A DNA stretch of 64,000 nt from Gammaproteobacteria bacterium (GTDB taxonomy: Bacteria; Pseudomonadota; Gammaproteobacteria; UBA4575): assembly GCA_026713925.1 (NCBI GenBank), contig JAPONM010000025.1, positions 124,001 to 188,000 of the forward strand, in the 5' to 3' direction. Below are positions 1 to 8,852 of this stretch, piece by piece. The position numbers and the translations under genes are program-made. The notes under the pieces are model-generated. The model saw only the letters and a list, made by a program, of their open reading frames with translations. It was not told the DNA's origin and ran no database searches. The stretch's first letter is position 1. Each line of letters starts with the position of its first letter.

Positions 1-1
1 A

Positions 2-841
2 CAAAATGTTCGTCATGCAGGTGAAGATATTGCAGCCGGTGATCTGGTGCTTGATCAAGGCAAATACATAGGTCCAGCAGAATTAGGATTACTGGCATCT
101 ATCGGTGTTAGCAATGTAACGGTATACAGAAAATTGCGAGTAGCTTTTTTTTCTACAGGAGACGAACTCTGCCCGGTAGGCACTGAACTTGAAAAAGGCC
201 AGATCTATGACAGCAACCGCTATACCTTGTTTGGGATGTTGTCACGACTGGGTGTTGAGATTATCGACATGGGCGTAATCATGGATGAAAGAAGCGCAGT
301 GGAACAGGCTTTTTCAAATGCTGCAAATCAGGCAGATGTAGTCATCACTTCAGGAGGCGTTTCCGTTGGTGACGCCGATTTTGTGAAAGAAACACTGGAA
401 AAAGTCGGAGCAGTCAATTTCTGGAAAGTTTCCATGAAACCAGGACGGCCTTTGGCATTTGGAAAAATCAGGAATACGTGGTTTTTTGGTCTACCCGGTA
501 ATCCGGTTTCTGTCATGGTCACATTCTATATGTTTGTACAGCCAGCACTTAAAAAAATGATGGGAGGCCTCCACTATGAGCCTTTAAAAATAAATGCAAT
601 TTGCTCTTCGAAGTTACGCAAACGAGCCGGACGTGTCGAATATCAAAGAGGTATTCTGACTCAGAAAAAAAATGAAAAACTCACGGATATTGACTACGAA
701 GTGACGAAAACTGGATCCCAAGGCTCGGGGATCTTGCGCTCTATGTCTGAGGCAAATTGCTTCATTATTCTCCCCATGGAATCTTCTGGAGTTGAAGCAG
801 GTGACACTGTCCAGGTGTTACCGTTTGAAGCTATCATATGA
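2..841 (+). CDS. moeA: Molybdopterin molybdotransferase MoeA (5' end cut off)
   Basis: This is the C-terminal two thirds of MoeA, which inserts molybdate into adenylylated molybdopterin to finish Mo-cofactor. The frame is open from base 2, so the gene starts outside the window. The visible part opens with the RHAGEDI-like motif of domain 3. It continues with STGDEL, DSNRYTL, TSGGVSVGDADF, KPGRPLAFG and GLPGNPVSVMVTF, the substrate-site signatures of the MoeA/MogA fold, and ends with the small domain 4. moaE and moaB lie just downstream, so this is a Mo-cofactor locus. The window also encodes a probable Mo/W enzyme (formylmethanofuran dehydrogenase) that would need this cofactor. Identification is firm; only the 5' end is missing. 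Confidence 0.95.
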   Translation, partial: QNVRHAGEDIAAGDLVLDQGKYIGPAELGLLASIGVSNVTVYRKLRVAFFSTGDELCPVGTELEKGQIYDSNRYTLFGMLSRLGVEIIDMGVIMDERSAVEQAFSNAANQADVVITSGGVSVGDADFVKETLEKVGAVNFWKVSMKPGRPLAFGKIRNTWFFGLPGNPVSVMVTFYMFVQPALKKMMGGLHYEPLKINAICSSKLRKRAGRVEYQRGILTQKKNEKLTDIDYEVTKTGSQGSGILRSMSEANCFIILPMESSGVEAGDTVQVLPFEAII

Positions 842-942
842 GGCAATTTCAAAAATCATGCGAATTTCATAAAGATTTACAAACCCCGATTTCTGATTGC
901 CGAGCACGGGATAATAAGTGATTCTTATGAGGTGGTTTTACA

Positions 943-1383
943 TTAATTTCCGGTGACCCAGCGTTCCTGTGTCTTCAGGTGCTCCTTCTTCCATATTGGA
1001 GTTTTAGACTTCAGGTCTTCCATAATGAACCGGTTGGCCTCATATGCGGCTGCCCGGTGAGCCGACCAAACCGCAACGCAAACTATCGGGTCATTAGGAA
1101 ACACTTGCCCTGTACGGTGCAACAGCAAAACATCCAGTATTTCCCACCTGTCTGTAGCCTCCTGTACAATTTGCAGCAAGTGCTTTCGAGTCATCTCGGG
1201 GTAATGTTCCAGATACATTGAACATATTTCATCACCTCCATTGAAATCCCTCATGGTGCCTACAAACATCGCCATAGCCCCAAATTTACCGGGTTTATTC
1301 AGATGCTGTTCCTGATAGCTGTGGACCTCATGCCAGGGATCAAAACTTGAATTCCGAATCTCGACTTTCATGATATTCAGCAT
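943..1383 (-). CDS. moaE: Molybdopterin synthase catalytic subunit MoaE
   Basis: MoaE is the large subunit of molybdopterin synthase. It transfers sulfur from thiocarboxylated MoaD to precursor Z (cPMP). The 146-residue product has the family motifs FVGTMRDFN, LEHYPEMT, an HRTG segment, SAHRAAAYEA and the C-terminal PIWKKE with the catalytic lysines. The first ATG (1383) is preceded by GGAGAGG, so it is preferred over the internal ATG four codons later. It is transcribed away from moaB, with which it shares an 84-bp upstream region. MoaD is not in the window. Length and motifs are normal. Confidence 0.95.
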   Translation of the reverse strand: MLNIMKVEIRNSSFDPWHEVHSYQEQHLNKPGKFGAMAMFVGTMRDFNGGDEICSMYLEHYPEMTRKHLLQIVQEATDRWEILDVLLLHRTGQVFPNDPIVCVAVWSAHRAAAYEANRFIMEDLKSKTPIWKKEHLKTQERWVTGN

Positions 1384-1467
1384 TACCTCTCCAATAAAAC
1401 AGTTTTCTACATAACTCTCGAATAATACTGTACATTATGGATCATAATTTTCCACGGAGCATTATGA

Positions 1468-1986
1468 ATGGGTAACGAGGAAAAACGCGAATTCATTCCT
1501 TTGGATATTGCGGTGCTCACAATCTCTGATACACGCACAGAGAACAATGACAAATCCGGCAAAATTCTTTGTGAGAGATTATTATCCGAACATCACAACG
1601 TCTATGAAAAAGTGATTGTTCCCGATGATACCTATAGAATTCGAGCGGCCATTTCACCATGGATTGCCGAACCTAAGCCCAATGTAATACTCACTACCGG
1701 AGGGACAGGGGTTACCGGAAGAGATGGGACTCCCGAAGCTGTCCGCCCTCTCCTCGACAAGGAAATTAACGGATTTGGAGAGATGTTTCGTGCATTGTCA
1801 TTCGAAACGATAAAGACCTCTACACTACAATCTCGTGCATTCGCAGGCGTAGCAAATCAAACCTACATTTTTTGCTTGCCCGGCTCTACAGGCGCGTGTG
1901 CCGAAGCATGGAGCAAACTCATTTCACACCAACTCGACTACCGTACCCGCCCTTGCAACCTGGTTGAACTGATGCCGAGGCTATAA
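1468..1986 (+). CDS. moaB: Molybdenum cofactor biosynthesis protein MoaB
   Basis: MoaB/Mog-type protein that binds molybdopterin and is thought to adenylylate it before metal insertion by MoeA. The 172 residues contain ISDTRT near residue 20, the phosphate-binding TTGGTGVTGRDGTPEA near residue 85 and CLPGSTGA near residue 140. The C terminus, DYRTRPCNLVELMPRL, is typical of proteobacterial MoaB. The ATG at 1468 has GGAG eight bases upstream; the overlapping ATG at 1464 stops after three codons. The last ~80 bp of the gene are richer in GC than the rest and mark the left edge of a compositional block. Confidence 0.93.
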   Translation: MGNEEKREFIPLDIAVLTISDTRTENNDKSGKILCERLLSEHHNVYEKVIVPDDTYRIRAAISPWIAEPKPNVILTTGGTGVTGRDGTPEAVRPLLDKEINGFGEMFRALSFETIKTSTLQSRAFAGVANQTYIFCLPGSTGACAEAWSKLISHQLDYRTRPCNLVELMPRL

Positions 1987-2035
1987 GGCTGCCGGCGGGC
2001 CCTGGACAGCCATTCAAATATATAGAAACCCTGAG

Positions 2036-3079
2036 TTGTCCGCGGAAAATCCAAACCGGCTGGCACCCGAGTGGGAACGCCAGGATGCTATGATCGTTGT
2101 CTGGCCCCACGTGCATACCGACTGGGCAAGTGTTCTGGACCGGATAGAGGCCACCTACCTCGAGCTGTGCAGGCATATCGGCAGACACCAGGACATCATC
2201 ATGGTCGCCCTCGATGACGGCCACGTGCTGCACATCAGGCAAAGGCTGGATGCGGCTTCGGTCAATGACCAGAACATAAGATTTATACCCATTGCCACAA
2301 ACGACACCTGGGTGCGTGATTACGGGCCTGTGTGCACAAGGCTCGGTGACAGCAAGGCCCTGCTGGATTTTGAATTCAATGGCTGGGGACTGCAGCAGTA
2401 CAGGTACTCGCTTGACAATGCCTTCAATGCCCAGCTGATCGGCCATTTGAACTTCAAGGCATCGTATCGGGCCGTCGACCAGGTCTTCGAGGCCGGGAAC
2501 ATAGAGATAAACGGCAACGGCGAGCTGCTGTGCTCTAAATCCTGCTTCAGGCGAGGCAACTGTGCATCAACTGTGGATTTTTCCAGACTCGGGAAACAGA
2601 TCAGGCTCTGGCTGGGCTGCAGCGAAATCTACTGGGTGGATGATGTTCGCCTTGCAGGTGATGACACTTGCGGGCATATCGATACCCTTGCCCGGTTCTG
2701 CGCAAACGAAGTGATCGCGCACACCGTTTCAGGCAATCGCAATGATCCAAACCATGAAACGACTGCCCGCCTAGCCATGCAACTAAAGGCCATAAGGCAG
2801 CAAAGCGGCAACAGCATCGAACTTGTTCCGCTGCCGTTGCCCGACCCGGTTTTCATGTCCGGCCAACAGCTGCCGGCAACCTATACACACTTCCTGATTG
2901 CAAACAACATCGTCCTAGTGCCGGTGTTTCATGACAAGCAGGACAGTCACGTCCTCAAGCTTGTGGACGAGTTGTTTCCCGAAAGGGAGATCATTGATAT
3001 CGAAAGCAACACTTTAATTCAGCAGTATGGCGGACTACACTGTGCCGCCATGCAGATACCGGAAGGCTTCCTGACATGA
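2036..3079 (+). CDS. aguA: Agmatine deiminase
   Basis: Hydrolyses agmatine to N-carbamoylputrescine and ammonia, the first step of the arginine-decarboxylase route to putrescine. The 347-residue protein has the guanidine-modifying-enzyme signatures NDTWVRDYGP (~88), FEFNGWG (~112), EAGNIEINGNGELL (~162) and HIDTLARF (~216). The catalytic cysteine is C336 in GGLHCAAMQ. The likely start is a TTG; no good ribosome binding site precedes it and no in-frame ATG lies nearby, so the exact N terminus is uncertain. Its stop overlaps the start of aguB (ATGA), indicating translational coupling. Base composition is distinctly GC-richer than moaB before it. Confidence 0.93.
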   Translation: MSAENPNRLAPEWERQDAMIVVWPHVHTDWASVLDRIEATYLELCRHIGRHQDIIMVALDDGHVLHIRQRLDAASVNDQNIRFIPIATNDTWVRDYGPVCTRLGDSKALLDFEFNGWGLQQYRYSLDNAFNAQLIGHLNFKASYRAVDQVFEAGNIEINGNGELLCSKSCFRRGNCASTVDFSRLGKQIRLWLGCSEIYWVDDVRLAGDDTCGHIDTLARFCANEVIAHTVSGNRNDPNHETTARLAMQLKAIRQQSGNSIELVPLPLPDPVFMSGQQLPATYTHFLIANNIVLVPVFHDKQDSHVLKLVDELFPEREIIDIESNTLIQQYGGLHCAAMQIPEGFLT

Positions 3080-3960
3080 ATTCCATCAGCACCGCGCTAA
3101 TTCAGCAACGCATGCGAGCTGACTACCAATCCAACCTTGAGGCAAGCCTTGCAGAAATACAGACCTCGGCAAGCAGGGGGGCCAAGCTGGTTGTGCTGTG
3201 CGAGCTACATACCAGCCTGTATTTTTGCCAGGAAGAGTCTACGCACAATTTCGAGCTTGCCCAGACCATACCCGGTCCACTGACCGACCAGCTCGCCTGC
3301 ATGGCGAAACAAAACAGTATTGTCATTGTTGGTTCCGTGTTCGAAAAGCGTGCCAGAGGCCTGTATCACAACACGGCCGTTGTCTTGGACCGGGACGGCA
3401 GCCTAGCAGGCACATACAGAAAAATGCACGTCCCAGACGGCCCGGGCTACCATGAGAAATACTATTTTGCGTCCGGCGATTCATTCAGCCCCATTCAAAC
3501 CTCAATTGGCAAACTGGGTGTAATGGTATGCTGGGACCAGTGGTTCCCGGAAGCGGCCCGGCTGATGGCCCTGGCGGGAGCACAGCTCCTGATTTTCCCT
3601 ACCGCAATCGGCTGGAACCCGGAGGACCATGACAATGAAATGCTGCAGCAGCTGGAAGCCTGGCAGATCATCCAGCAAAGTCATGCCATTGCCAACCATG
3701 TACCAGTGCTTTGTGTAAACCGCGTGGGACACGAAGCCGACCCCTGCGGACGTACCGGGGGGATTGACTTCTGGGGAAAATCATTTGCCTGCGATGCATC
3801 AGGCAAGATTACCGCGCAATGCCCTGACGACCGTGCCGAGACACTTCTCACACGTGTCAACCTGACGCAAACCGAGCGCCTCAGGCAGATATGGCCCTAT
3901 TTGCGGGACCGCCGCATCGATGCCTACGGGAAAATTGACAGGCGCCTCATAGATGAATGA
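3076..3960 (+). CDS. aguB: N-carbamoylputrescine amidase
   Basis: Nitrilase-superfamily enzyme that converts N-carbamoylputrescine to putrescine, CO2 and ammonia. The expected Glu-Lys-Cys triad is visible as E43 (in LCELHTS), K116 (in YRKMHVPD) and C152 (in VMVCWDQWFPEAA). DGPGYHEKYYF is characteristic of the carbamoylputrescine branch rather than general nitrilases. At 294 residues it has normal length. It overlaps aguA by four bases, so the two form one operon for polyamine synthesis. It converges with the small membrane gene that ends at 3969. Confidence 0.93.
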   Translation: MNSISTALIQQRMRADYQSNLEASLAEIQTSASRGAKLVVLCELHTSLYFCQEESTHNFELAQTIPGPLTDQLACMAKQNSIVIVGSVFEKRARGLYHNTAVVLDRDGSLAGTYRKMHVPDGPGYHEKYYFASGDSFSPIQTSIGKLGVMVCWDQWFPEAARLMALAGAQLLIFPTAIGWNPEDHDNEMLQQLEAWQIIQQSHAIANHVPVLCVNRVGHEADPCGRTGGIDFWGKSFACDASGKITAQCPDDRAETLLTRVNLTQTERLRQIWPYLRDRRIDAYGKIDRRLIDE

Positions 3961-3968
3961 GCCGGCTG

Positions 3969-4202
3969 CTACCCCTGGTCTCGCCTGGAAGCAAGCCATG
4001 CCCAGATGTTTCTTGCCCCTAATACCAGCAGCGAAAGCGTAACTGCGGCAATGACCGCTATCACAAGCAAGCCGTAGCTGTCTTCCCAGACATGCCCGAA
4101 CAGGCGAACCTGGCCGGTGTCCCTGAAATCGGCATACTTGGGGATCAGCCGTGAAAGAAACAACACGCATATCAGGATATGCAGGATTCCCTTGAAAAGC
4201 AT
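3969..4202 (-). CDS. Small two-helix membrane protein
   Basis: A 77-residue protein with two hydrophobic stretches, residues 2-20 and roughly 44-66, and a basic C terminus (ASRRDQG). I do not recognise a family. Its start lies six bases after the stop of the upstream DUF6868-type gene, and an AGG within that junction can serve as ribosome binding site, so the two are probably co-translated and may form one small membrane complex. Composition matches the GC-rich block. Confidence 0.6.
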   Translation of the reverse strand: MLFKGILHILICVLFLSRLIPKYADFRDTGQVRLFGHVWEDSYGLLVIAVIAAVTLSLLVLGARNIWAWLASRRDQG

Positions 4203-4208
4203 CCGGAC

Positions 4209-4451
4209 CTACCCCAGGCTCCACAGGACCAAATAAGGAACCAGAAAGAACATGACGGTGGCAAGCTTGAACCTCCCCATCAGCATATAGTGGACCCTGT
4301 CGAATTCCCCCGGTGATATCCTGAACCACCTGCCATGCAACCGGTGCAGCGCATCGCGGGCAGTCGCGAAAACCAGAAACCAGGCTCCCAGCACACCCGC
4401 ATTGACCAGTGTACACCAGCCCAGTACACCACGCACTAGCTCAAGATCCAT
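4209..4451 (-). CDS. DUF6868-like small membrane protein
   Basis: An 80-residue protein with an N-terminal helix (LGWCTLVNAGVLGAWFLVF) and a C-terminal helix (TVMFFLVPYLVLWSL) flanking a conserved-looking middle (HRLHGRWFRISPGEFD). This pattern fits my memory of the uncharacterised DUF6868 family; the function is unknown. It lies 148 bp downstream of ccmI on the same strand, but the gap makes membership of the ccm operon uncertain. The following small membrane gene is closely coupled to it. Confidence 0.65.
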   Translation of the reverse strand: MDLELVRGVLGWCTLVNAGVLGAWFLVFATARDALHRLHGRWFRISPGEFDRVHYMLMGRFKLATVMFFLVPYLVLWSLG

Positions 4452-4599
4452 GGAACTACCTTACTCATCTGCCACAGATTCTGAAATCTTTCCGCCATGT
4501 CTCTGACATGTCAACCGGAACAGTCTCGTAGCGGCATAAACACACCCGGCCTGTATCGTACACACCCGGACCTTCTGCAGGATATGCCCAAATCCAGAC

Positions 4600-5850
4600 T
4601 CAGTGGACTGTCCCGCTGATAACAACGTTCACCGGCCCGGAGTTGCGGGTATCAACCGGCTGGACACTTCCGTACAAGTCCCCTGGCTGCATCATTGCCT
4701 TTCCGGACTTTGAAATTCTTGCGATGACCTCAACCTGCTGCATGCTGGACAAGGTCAGACTCGGTACCATCGCCAAGGAGTCATCCAGCATTACCGTGGC
4801 AGGCAGGCTAGCAGCAGTCATTCTGGCCAGTGCCAAGGGCATCCGGGGCCCGTTCAATGCCCGCGCATAGACAAAAAGTGTGTCGGATTCTGAAATTTTT
4901 TCCCGCAATGAGCCACTGATAGATACCTGTACAACAATGGAAGCCCCGCCATCCACTTCCCTGCTGGCGAAAGCGTCCTTTCCGGTTTCCCGCACAGCAT
5001 TCAGGGTATCCATTCCCACCTTCTGCCTGGCATCATTCAAATAGGTCTGCAAGGCCGCCTGAACTTCTCCTTGGTCGCTCGGTACCTGCCGCAAGAGTTT
5101 CTCCCAGTGACTCACCGCACCCGGATAGTCATGGTTATGATACGCGGCATACCCTGCATACCATAACCCCCGCTCATGCCCGGGATCAATTTGCAGGGCC
5201 TGTGCCAACAGCCCCACGACTTTCTCACCGAACTGCTGCCCCGAGGCAAGCGCCTGCGCTTCGGCATAGGCCACCAGCACGTCGGGGTCCGTACCCCTTG
5301 ACAGTTCATGAGCTCTCCCGAAGGCACGCACGGCTTCACCGGGTCTCCCCAGAACCAGATAGGACCTGCCCAGCATCACCCACCCATCAAGGTTACCCGG
5401 GTCATTTTCGAGCTTCCGTTCAAGGTTCCCGACCGCCTGCTGCACGGGGGGCATCCTGCCCTGCTGCCCGGCCTCCACCTGAAAGTCAGCATCCAGTGCG
5501 GGCAAGCCATTGCTGATCTTCAGGTAAAGAAGCACGGACATGGCAGGAACTGCCAGCAACACCAGGACTGGCAACAGCTTGCCGCTTCTTTTCCATGCGG
5601 GCTCCCGGTAGCCTTCGAGGTCATCGATAAGTGTCCGCTTCAGGTCGGACCGGGCCGCCTCGAATTGCTCCTTGTCAATCAGGTCCCTTTCCAAATCCTC
5701 TTCAAGCTCACCGAGCTTCCTGTCGTAAATTGCCCGGTTGACAGACTGGCGACCAAGGTCCACCTGCAGGTCCTTTGCCAGTAACGGCGGCAAAACGATC
5801 AGCAATGCAGCAGCAATCAACAGCGCACAAATCAGCCAAAATGCAAGCAT
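4600..5850 (-). CDS. ccmI: Cytochrome c biogenesis protein CcmI (TPR)
   Basis: CcmI/CycH chaperones apocytochrome c to the CcmF/H haem ligase. The 416 residues contain an N-terminal membrane helix (~1-20), a cytoplasmic leucine-zipper-like stretch rich in Glu/Asp (~30-80), a second helix (LLPVLVLLAVPAMSVLLYL, ~92-110) and tetratricopeptide-like repeats (WVMLGRSYLVLGRPGEAV, LWYAGYAAYHNHDYPGAV). A C-terminal periplasmic domain follows. It is the last gene of the ccm operon, six bases after ccmH. Length is typical of gammaproteobacterial CcmI. Confidence 0.9.
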   Translation of the reverse strand: MLAFWLICALLIAAALLIVLPPLLAKDLQVDLGRQSVNRAIYDRKLGELEEDLERDLIDKEQFEAARSDLKRTLIDDLEGYREPAWKRSGKLLPVLVLLAVPAMSVLLYLKISNGLPALDADFQVEAGQQGRMPPVQQAVGNLERKLENDPGNLDGWVMLGRSYLVLGRPGEAVRAFGRAHELSRGTDPDVLVAYAEAQALASGQQFGEKVVGLLAQALQIDPGHERGLWYAGYAAYHNHDYPGAVSHWEKLLRQVPSDQGEVQAALQTYLNDARQKVGMDTLNAVRETGKDAFASREVDGGASIVVQVSISGSLREKISESDTLFVYARALNGPRMPLALARMTAASLPATVMLDDSLAMVPSLTLSSMQQVEVIARISKSGKAMMQPGDLYGSVQPVDTRNSGPVNVVISGTVH

Positions 5851-5856
5851 GCCGGG

Positions 5857-6306
5857 CTACTCTTCGGTTCGGTCGAGAATCGAGTCGACCTTGGCCTGCT
5901 CATCTTCGGTGAGCGGCGCATTGCCCACCTTTTGCTGTTTTTTGAGTACACGGGCCAGCACTAGGAATGCAATGATAAGAAACACAAAGGGTCCGAACCA
6001 CAACAGCAGGGTCCGGGGCCTGACAGGTGGCCTGTATAGCACGAAGTCACCGTATCGATTCACCATGAATTCAATGATCTCGGAATCTGCAGCCCCATCG
6101 TGCAGCATTTTCCTGACTTCAGCCCGTAAATCCTTTGCCAGGTCCGCGTTGGACTCTGCAATGGTTTGGTTCTGGCACACCAGGCAACGCAGCTCATCCA
6201 GCAAGGAGTGGTAACGGTCTTCGTGTTCCGGGGCTACGGCGACAGGCCTTGCCATGGCCGTCACACAAAACAAAAGCCCCGCAATGATGCAGCCGGACCT
6301 TTGCAT
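5857..6306 (-). CDS. ccmH: Cytochrome c maturation thiol protein CcmH (CcmL/CycL type)
   Basis: Membrane-anchored periplasmic thiol oxidoreductase that reduces apocytochrome c so that haem can be attached. The motif LRCLVCQN holds the redox cysteines C41 and C44, after a signal peptide (~1-19). A C-terminal membrane helix (LLLWFGPFVFLIIAFLVLA) anchors it. At 149 residues this is the short CcmH, with the CycH part encoded separately as ccmI. It sits one base after ccmG and six bases before ccmI. Confidence 0.94.
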   Translation of the reverse strand: MQRSGCIIAGLLFCVTAMARPVAVAPEHEDRYHSLLDELRCLVCQNQTIAESNADLAKDLRAEVRKMLHDGAADSEIIEFMVNRYGDFVLYRPPVRPRTLLLWFGPFVFLIIAFLVLARVLKKQQKVGNAPLTEDEQAKVDSILDRTEE

Positions 6307-6307
6307 T

Positions 6308-6838
6308 TCACGCGGCCTCGTCCTGCAGTTTGCGTATCAGCGGCAGCAAGGTCTCCTCGACATCTTCTTGCGTGAGAACACCGATATGCTTGTGGCGAAT
6401 CACCCCTGTCTTGTCGATGACAAATGTCTCGGGAACTCCATACACCCCCCATTCAATCCCGACCCGGCCGGACTTGTCCACGGCACTGGCGGCATAGGGG
6501 TCACCGTGCTCCGTCAGGTACTGCCTGGCCTCGGAAACATCATCCTTGTAGTTCAGCCCGTATATTGTAACGGCCTGGCGCGAGAGCTCACTGAGCACAG
6601 GATGCTCCTGGCGGCATGCCAAGCACCACGTCGCCCATACATTCAGCAGGGATACCTCGCCCGGAAACTCCCGTTCTGAGAACATGGCCTCGTTATCCCA
6701 AAGGCGTGGCAGTGAGAATTGGGGAACCGGCTTGCCAACAAGAGGGGACGACACCGCAGTAGGGTCCTTGTACAGGCCGACCACCAGGAAACCGGCCAGT
6801 ACAGAAAACAGGATTGCCGGAAGAAAGTACCTGAACAT
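6308..6838 (-). CDS. ccmG: Thiol:disulfide interchange protein CcmG/DsbE
   Basis: Periplasmic thioredoxin-fold protein that keeps the CcmH/apocytochrome cysteines reduced. It has an N-terminal membrane anchor (FLPAILFSVLAGFLVVGLY), the WATWCLACRQEHP active site and the TFVIDKTGVI strand near the cis-proline region. I chose the ATG at 6838, seven bases after the ccmF stop with an AGG six bases upstream. A TTG at 6862 in the same frame would add eight residues and overlap ccmF. Operon position between ccmF and ccmH is standard. Confidence 0.93.
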   Translation of the reverse strand: MFRYFLPAILFSVLAGFLVVGLYKDPTAVSSPLVGKPVPQFSLPRLWDNEAMFSEREFPGEVSLLNVWATWCLACRQEHPVLSELSRQAVTIYGLNYKDDVSEARQYLTEHGDPYAASAVDKSGRVGIEWGVYGVPETFVIDKTGVIRHKHIGVLTQEDVEETLLPLIRKLQDEAA

Positions 6839-6845
6839 GGCGGGC

Positions 6846-8846
6846 CTATGAAGGACCTGCAAGACGATTTTCCTGCATGACTGCCTTCACAGTCTTTTTT
6901 TCTCGCTTAAACTTCAACTGATAGCGGCGGTCCAGTGCGGCAAGCAATCCTCCGAAAGCCATCAGCATGGCGCCCAGCCACACCCATTGCACAAAGGGCT
7001 TGTAGTACAGCCGCATGCCCCAGGTGTTGCCGTCGATCTGCTCGCCCAGCGCGACGTACACGTCACGCAGGAACCCGGTATCAATCCCGGCTTCCGTCAT
7101 CGGGTTTTGCTGGACCAGGTACGTGCGCTTTTCAGGCAGCAGGAGGGCGACCGGCCTGTCGTTCCTGTACACCCGCACGGAAGCCTGCTTTGAGGAGTAG
7201 TTTGGGCCCCGCACATCCCTGACGCCTTCGAACTGGAACACGTATCCGGACATCTCGGCTTTTTGCCCAAACTGCATCGGCAATTCCCGCACTTGCTCGA
7301 ACGCACTCACAAAGGTCACACCGAGCACGAACACACCGATGCCAACATGGGCTGTCGACATGCCCCATGTTGCACGCGGGATTTTCCCGAGACGATGCAT
7401 CACAGCTGCACCGGATTCTGCCGGAAAGACATTCCTGAGAAGATAGTAGACAGCGGATGCAATCGACCATCCACCAAGCGTGACGCCCAGTGTCACGAGA
7501 ATTGTGGTTTTCCCGGCAACCATGAAGGGCAAAGCAAGACCTACTGCGATTCCAATAACTGCAACCTTGACCAATCTCCTGAGAACCTTGTTCATAGCCG
7601 CTTTCTTCCAACGCATAAATGGCCCGATGCCTACAACGAAGACCAGCGGCAAGGTCAGGGCCGAAAATACCAGGTCAAAATATGGTTTCCCGACGGATAA
7701 TGAGGGCAGGTCAAATGCGCTCACGAACAAAGGATACAGGGTGCCGACAAGAATGGTCAGCATGGCGACAAGCAGCAGAACATTGTTCACCAGCAGCGCT
7801 GTTTCGCGGGAGAAAAGCTCAAACTGCCCCGAGGACTTGATATGCGGTGCCCGCAGGGCATAAAGCAGCAGCGACCCCCCGATGACCACAGCCAGAAATA
7901 TCAGTATATACAGTCCGCGAGCCGGGTCGGTTGCGAACGCATGCACGGATACCAGGACTCCCGAGCGCACCAGAAAGGTGCCCAACAAACTCAATGAGAA
8001 TGTGAATATTGCAAGCAGAACTGTCCAGCTCTTGAAACTCGACCTCTTGTCGGTCACTGCCAGCGAGTGAATCAGCGCGGTGCCCACCAGCCAGGGCATG
8101 AAGGATGCATTTTCCACCGGGTCCCAGAACCACCAGCCACCCCACCCAAGCTCATGATAGGCCCACCAGCTTCCAAGCGTGATGCCCAGTGTCAGAAACA
8201 CCCACGCAAAAATCACCCACGGTCTTGACCACCTTGCCCATACGGAATCCAGCTTGCCGCCCAGCAGCGCTGCAATGGCAAACGCAAAGGCAACCGAAAA
8301 TCCCACATACCCCATGTACAGCATTGGCGGGTGGATCACCAGGCCCGGGTCCTGCAGCAAGGGGTTCAGGTCCCTGCCTTCGGCCGGGGATGGGAATATG
8401 CGCTCAAACGGATTCGAGGTGAGCAGCATGAACAGAAAAAATCCAACGCTTACAAAGCCCATTACCCCCAAGACGCGCGCGACCATCTCGTCCGGCAAGC
8501 TGCGGCTGAACATCGTCACGGCAAAGGTCCACACCCCCAGAACCAGCGCCCAAAGCAGCAAGGAGCCCTCGTGTGCCCCCCATACCGCTGAGACCTTGTA
8601 ATAAGTCGGCAATGCCGTGTTGGAATTGTTGGCGACATACAGGACTGAAAAGTCACTGTTCAAAAAGCTGTATGTCAGGCAAACATAGGAAATGGCGACA
8701 AAAAGAAATTGTCCACGTGCTGCAGGTTTTGCGACAGCCATCCATTGCACGGTATGGGTTTGAGCACCCAGTATTGGAACTATGGTTTGCACAAGTGCTA
8801 AACAAAGCGCAATGATCAGGGCAAAGTGACCGATTTCAGGAATCAT
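6846..8846 (-). CDS. ccmF: Haem lyase CcmF
   Basis: Large integral membrane subunit of the cytochrome c haem ligase, which receives haem from holo-CcmE and attaches it to CXXCH motifs of apocytochromes. The 666-residue protein is highly hydrophobic with many membrane helices. The tryptophan-rich WWD haem-handling motif, GWGGWWFWDPVENASFMPWL, is at about 234-253, and histidines likely to coordinate haem flank it (for example in AVWGAHEGS, ~88-95). Length is usual. It starts six bases after ccmE on the minus strand. Confidence 0.96.
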   Translation of the reverse strand: MIPEIGHFALIIALCLALVQTIVPILGAQTHTVQWMAVAKPAARGQFLFVAISYVCLTYSFLNSDFSVLYVANNSNTALPTYYKVSAVWGAHEGSLLLWALVLGVWTFAVTMFSRSLPDEMVARVLGVMGFVSVGFFLFMLLTSNPFERIFPSPAEGRDLNPLLQDPGLVIHPPMLYMGYVGFSVAFAFAIAALLGGKLDSVWARWSRPWVIFAWVFLTLGITLGSWWAYHELGWGGWWFWDPVENASFMPWLVGTALIHSLAVTDKRSSFKSWTVLLAIFTFSLSLLGTFLVRSGVLVSVHAFATDPARGLYILIFLAVVIGGSLLLYALRAPHIKSSGQFELFSRETALLVNNVLLLVAMLTILVGTLYPLFVSAFDLPSLSVGKPYFDLVFSALTLPLVFVVGIGPFMRWKKAAMNKVLRRLVKVAVIGIAVGLALPFMVAGKTTILVTLGVTLGGWSIASAVYYLLRNVFPAESGAAVMHRLGKIPRATWGMSTAHVGIGVFVLGVTFVSAFEQVRELPMQFGQKAEMSGYVFQFEGVRDVRGPNYSSKQASVRVYRNDRPVALLLPEKRTYLVQQNPMTEAGIDTGFLRDVYVALGEQIDGNTWGMRLYYKPFVQWVWLGAMLMAFGGLLAALDRRYQLKFKREKKTVKAVMQENRLAGPS

Positions 8847-8852
8847 GGGATT

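Noticed and set aside
3799-4416. Long minus-strand frame opposite aguB and the small membrane genes
   Set aside because: It is Cys/Gly/Arg-rich and antisense to clear genes; a by-product of high GC.
4540-4575. Repeated CACACCCGG between ccmI and the DUF6868-like gene
   Set aside because: Only two short copies in a GC-rich spacer; not enough to call a repeat element or operator.
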